Assembly: GCA_913063375.1 (NCBI GenBank)
Contig: CAJXXR010000016.1
Span: 1 to 64,000, forward strand
DNA from: an uncultured Flavobacteriales bacterium
GTDB lineage: Bacteria > Bacteroidota > Bacteroidia > Flavobacteriales > CAJXXR01
DNA: 64,000 nt
Reading direction: 5' to 3'
The notes under the pieces are model-generated. The model did not search any database. It saw only the letters and a program-made list of their open reading frames with translations, and was not told the DNA's origin. The translations under genes were made by a program, and so were the position numbers. Shown in pieces: positions 62,669-64,000 of the stretch. The stretch's first letter is position 1. Every line of letters begins with the position of its first letter.

Positions 62669-63703
62669 ATGAAGACGTTTTATAGAACTTTAGTTCTGTT
62701 TTTGATGATGTTTAGCCTTACGGCTAACGCAAGTGCCTCGGACAATGGTTCGTCGGAGGAGAAGGAACTTGATATAGTTTCAACTATTTTACATCACATT
62801 AGTGATGCGCATGAATTTCACTTGTGGGGAGAAGGAGACGAGTCTGTATCTATTCCATTACCAGTAATTTTATTCACGGACGGAAGTCTTGATGTATTTA
62901 TGTCAAGTGCTTTTCATCATGGACATTCTACTGTAAAGAAAGGTGATTATGAATTTGCCCTGAAACCGAATGAAAATGGGCATTTGCATATTGTTGAATT
63001 AAGCGGAGCGCATCCTTGGGACTTTTCTATTACTAAGAATGTTTTCACATTATTGATGTCTTGTGTATTCCTATTGTTGATTTTTATTCCTTCAGCAAAG
63101 AAATACAAGAAAAACGGACCTGTGCCAAGTGGACTACAGTCTTTCGTTGAGCCATTGATCTTATTCGTTAGAGACGAAATAGCAAAACCAAATATTGAAG
63201 AGAAGAAAGTAAGCAAATTCATGCCATACCTTCTGTCTGTATTCTTCTTTATCTGGATAAGTAACATGATAGGGTTAATTCCATTTTTCCCATTCAGCGC
63301 AAACCTTACTGGAAATATTGCTGTAACTATTGTTTTGGCAATGATTACCTTTATTATTACAACTATCAACGGAAATAAAGCGTACTGGGGTCACATCTTC
63401 AATATGCCAGGAGTACCTAAAGTAATGTTGCTTATTATGGTTCCTGTTGAAGTATTGGGTATGTTCACAAAGCCATTTGCCTTGATGATTCGTTTGTTTG
63501 CGAATATCACTGCAGGACACATTATTATTTTGAGTTTGGTGTCTCTGTTCTTTGTATTTCAAACATATCTAGTAGCACCAGTTGTAGTTCCTTTCGTTCT
63601 ATTTATGTCCGTACTGGAACTATTGGTAGCCTTTTTACAGGCATTTGTATTTACGATGTTATCTGCATTATTTATCGGTTCGGCCGTAGCAGATCATCAC
63701 TAA
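62669..63703 (+). CDS. atpB: F0F1 ATP synthase subunit a
   Basis: Membrane subunit that forms the proton half-channels. The N-terminal signal-like helix (about 6-22) and ~110-residue extracytoplasmic domain are typical of Bacteroidota AtpB. The essential arginine is in MIRLFANITAGH, within the C-terminal helices. Length 344 aa from the ATG at 62669; a TTG directly before it (62666) is less likely. atpE follows after 41 bp. Confidence 0.96.
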   Translation: MKTFYRTLVLFLMMFSLTANASASDNGSSEEKELDIVSTILHHISDAHEFHLWGEGDESVSIPLPVILFTDGSLDVFMSSAFHHGHSTVKKGDYEFALKPNENGHLHIVELSGAHPWDFSITKNVFTLLMSCVFLLLIFIPSAKKYKKNGPVPSGLQSFVEPLILFVRDEIAKPNIEEKKVSKFMPYLLSVFFFIWISNMIGLIPFFPFSANLTGNIAVTIVLAMITFIITTINGNKAYWGHIFNMPGVPKVMLLIMVPVEVLGMFTKPFALMIRLFANITAGHIIILSLVSLFFVFQTYLVAPVVVPFVLFMSVLELLVAFLQAFVFTMLSALFIGSAVADHH

Positions 63704-63732
63704 GTTTAGAATTAATTTTTGTTTAACTATAA

Positions 63733-63951
<219 letters not shown>

Positions 63952-64000
63952 TCCCGGATCAACTTCCAAAAAGAAAGAGAAAGCCTGTTGTCGACCTAAG

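Overview
The window is chromosomal DNA from a member of the Bacteroidota, most likely a marine or aquatic Flavobacteriales-type bacterium. Four features support this: several secreted proteins end in type IX secretion (T9SS) C-terminal sorting domains; families largely confined to this phylum are present (DUF4270, IPExxxVDY, DUF3667, fused MurF-Alr); promoters match the Bacteroidota -7 consensus TAnnTTTG and lack Shine-Dalgarno leaders; and the DNA is AT-rich. No tRNA, rRNA, CRISPR array, insertion sequence or prophage was seen.

Layout. 1-2 kb: the 3' end of a repeat-rich T9SS surface protein. 2-9 kb: housekeeping genes (inorganic pyrophosphatase, M1 aminopeptidase, biotin carrier plus carboxyltransferase of an acyl-CoA carboxylase, bacilliredoxin, RpiB). 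9-14 kb: mnmG flanked on both sides by parS-like palindromes, then ybeY, uvrC and an S4 RNA-binding protein. 15-22.7 kb: a complete clade II (Sec-type) nitrous oxide reductase cluster, cytochrome c - fasciclin - nosZ - 4-TM protein - nosL - nosD - nosF - nosY, divergent from an Rrf2 regulator with three cysteines. 22.7-26.3 kb: DUF3667 protein, superoxide dismutase, flavodoxin, thiL. 26.3-32.5 kb: a PhoR/PhoB-like two-component system, a TonB-dependent receptor and a beta-helix lipoprotein, with 11-bp-phased TTAACA-type repeats upstream of both outer-membrane genes. 32.5-35.6 kb: MurF-Alr fusion and thymidine kinase. 35.6-42.4 kb: pyruvate carboxylase between an intact lamin-tail-domain T9SS gene and a decayed partial copy of that gene. 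42.4-46.2 kb: alpha/beta hydrolase, M42 peptidase, pyruvate kinase, IPExxxVDY protein. 46.6-52.9 kb: a 2,088-residue T9SS multidomain surface protein. 53-59.8 kb: glmS, DUF4270 lipoprotein, GT5-like protein, panC, panD, a flippase-like membrane protein, rfaE2. 59.8-62.2 kb: a CotH-kinase T9SS protein. 62.6-64 kb: the start of the atp operon (atpB, atpE), which runs off the right edge.

How the genes work together. The nos cluster encodes terminal N2O reduction. NosZ, its neighbouring cytochrome c, the fasciclin protein and NosL all carry lipobox signals, which suggests a membrane-anchored periplasmic module. The Pho-like cluster looks like a self-contained nutrient-uptake regulon: sensor, regulator, receptor and surface lipoprotein with shared operator architecture. 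The most distinctive features are the paired parS-like sites around mnmG, the phased repeats in the Pho-like cluster, and the direct repeats of an LTD gene that bracket pyruvate carboxylase.
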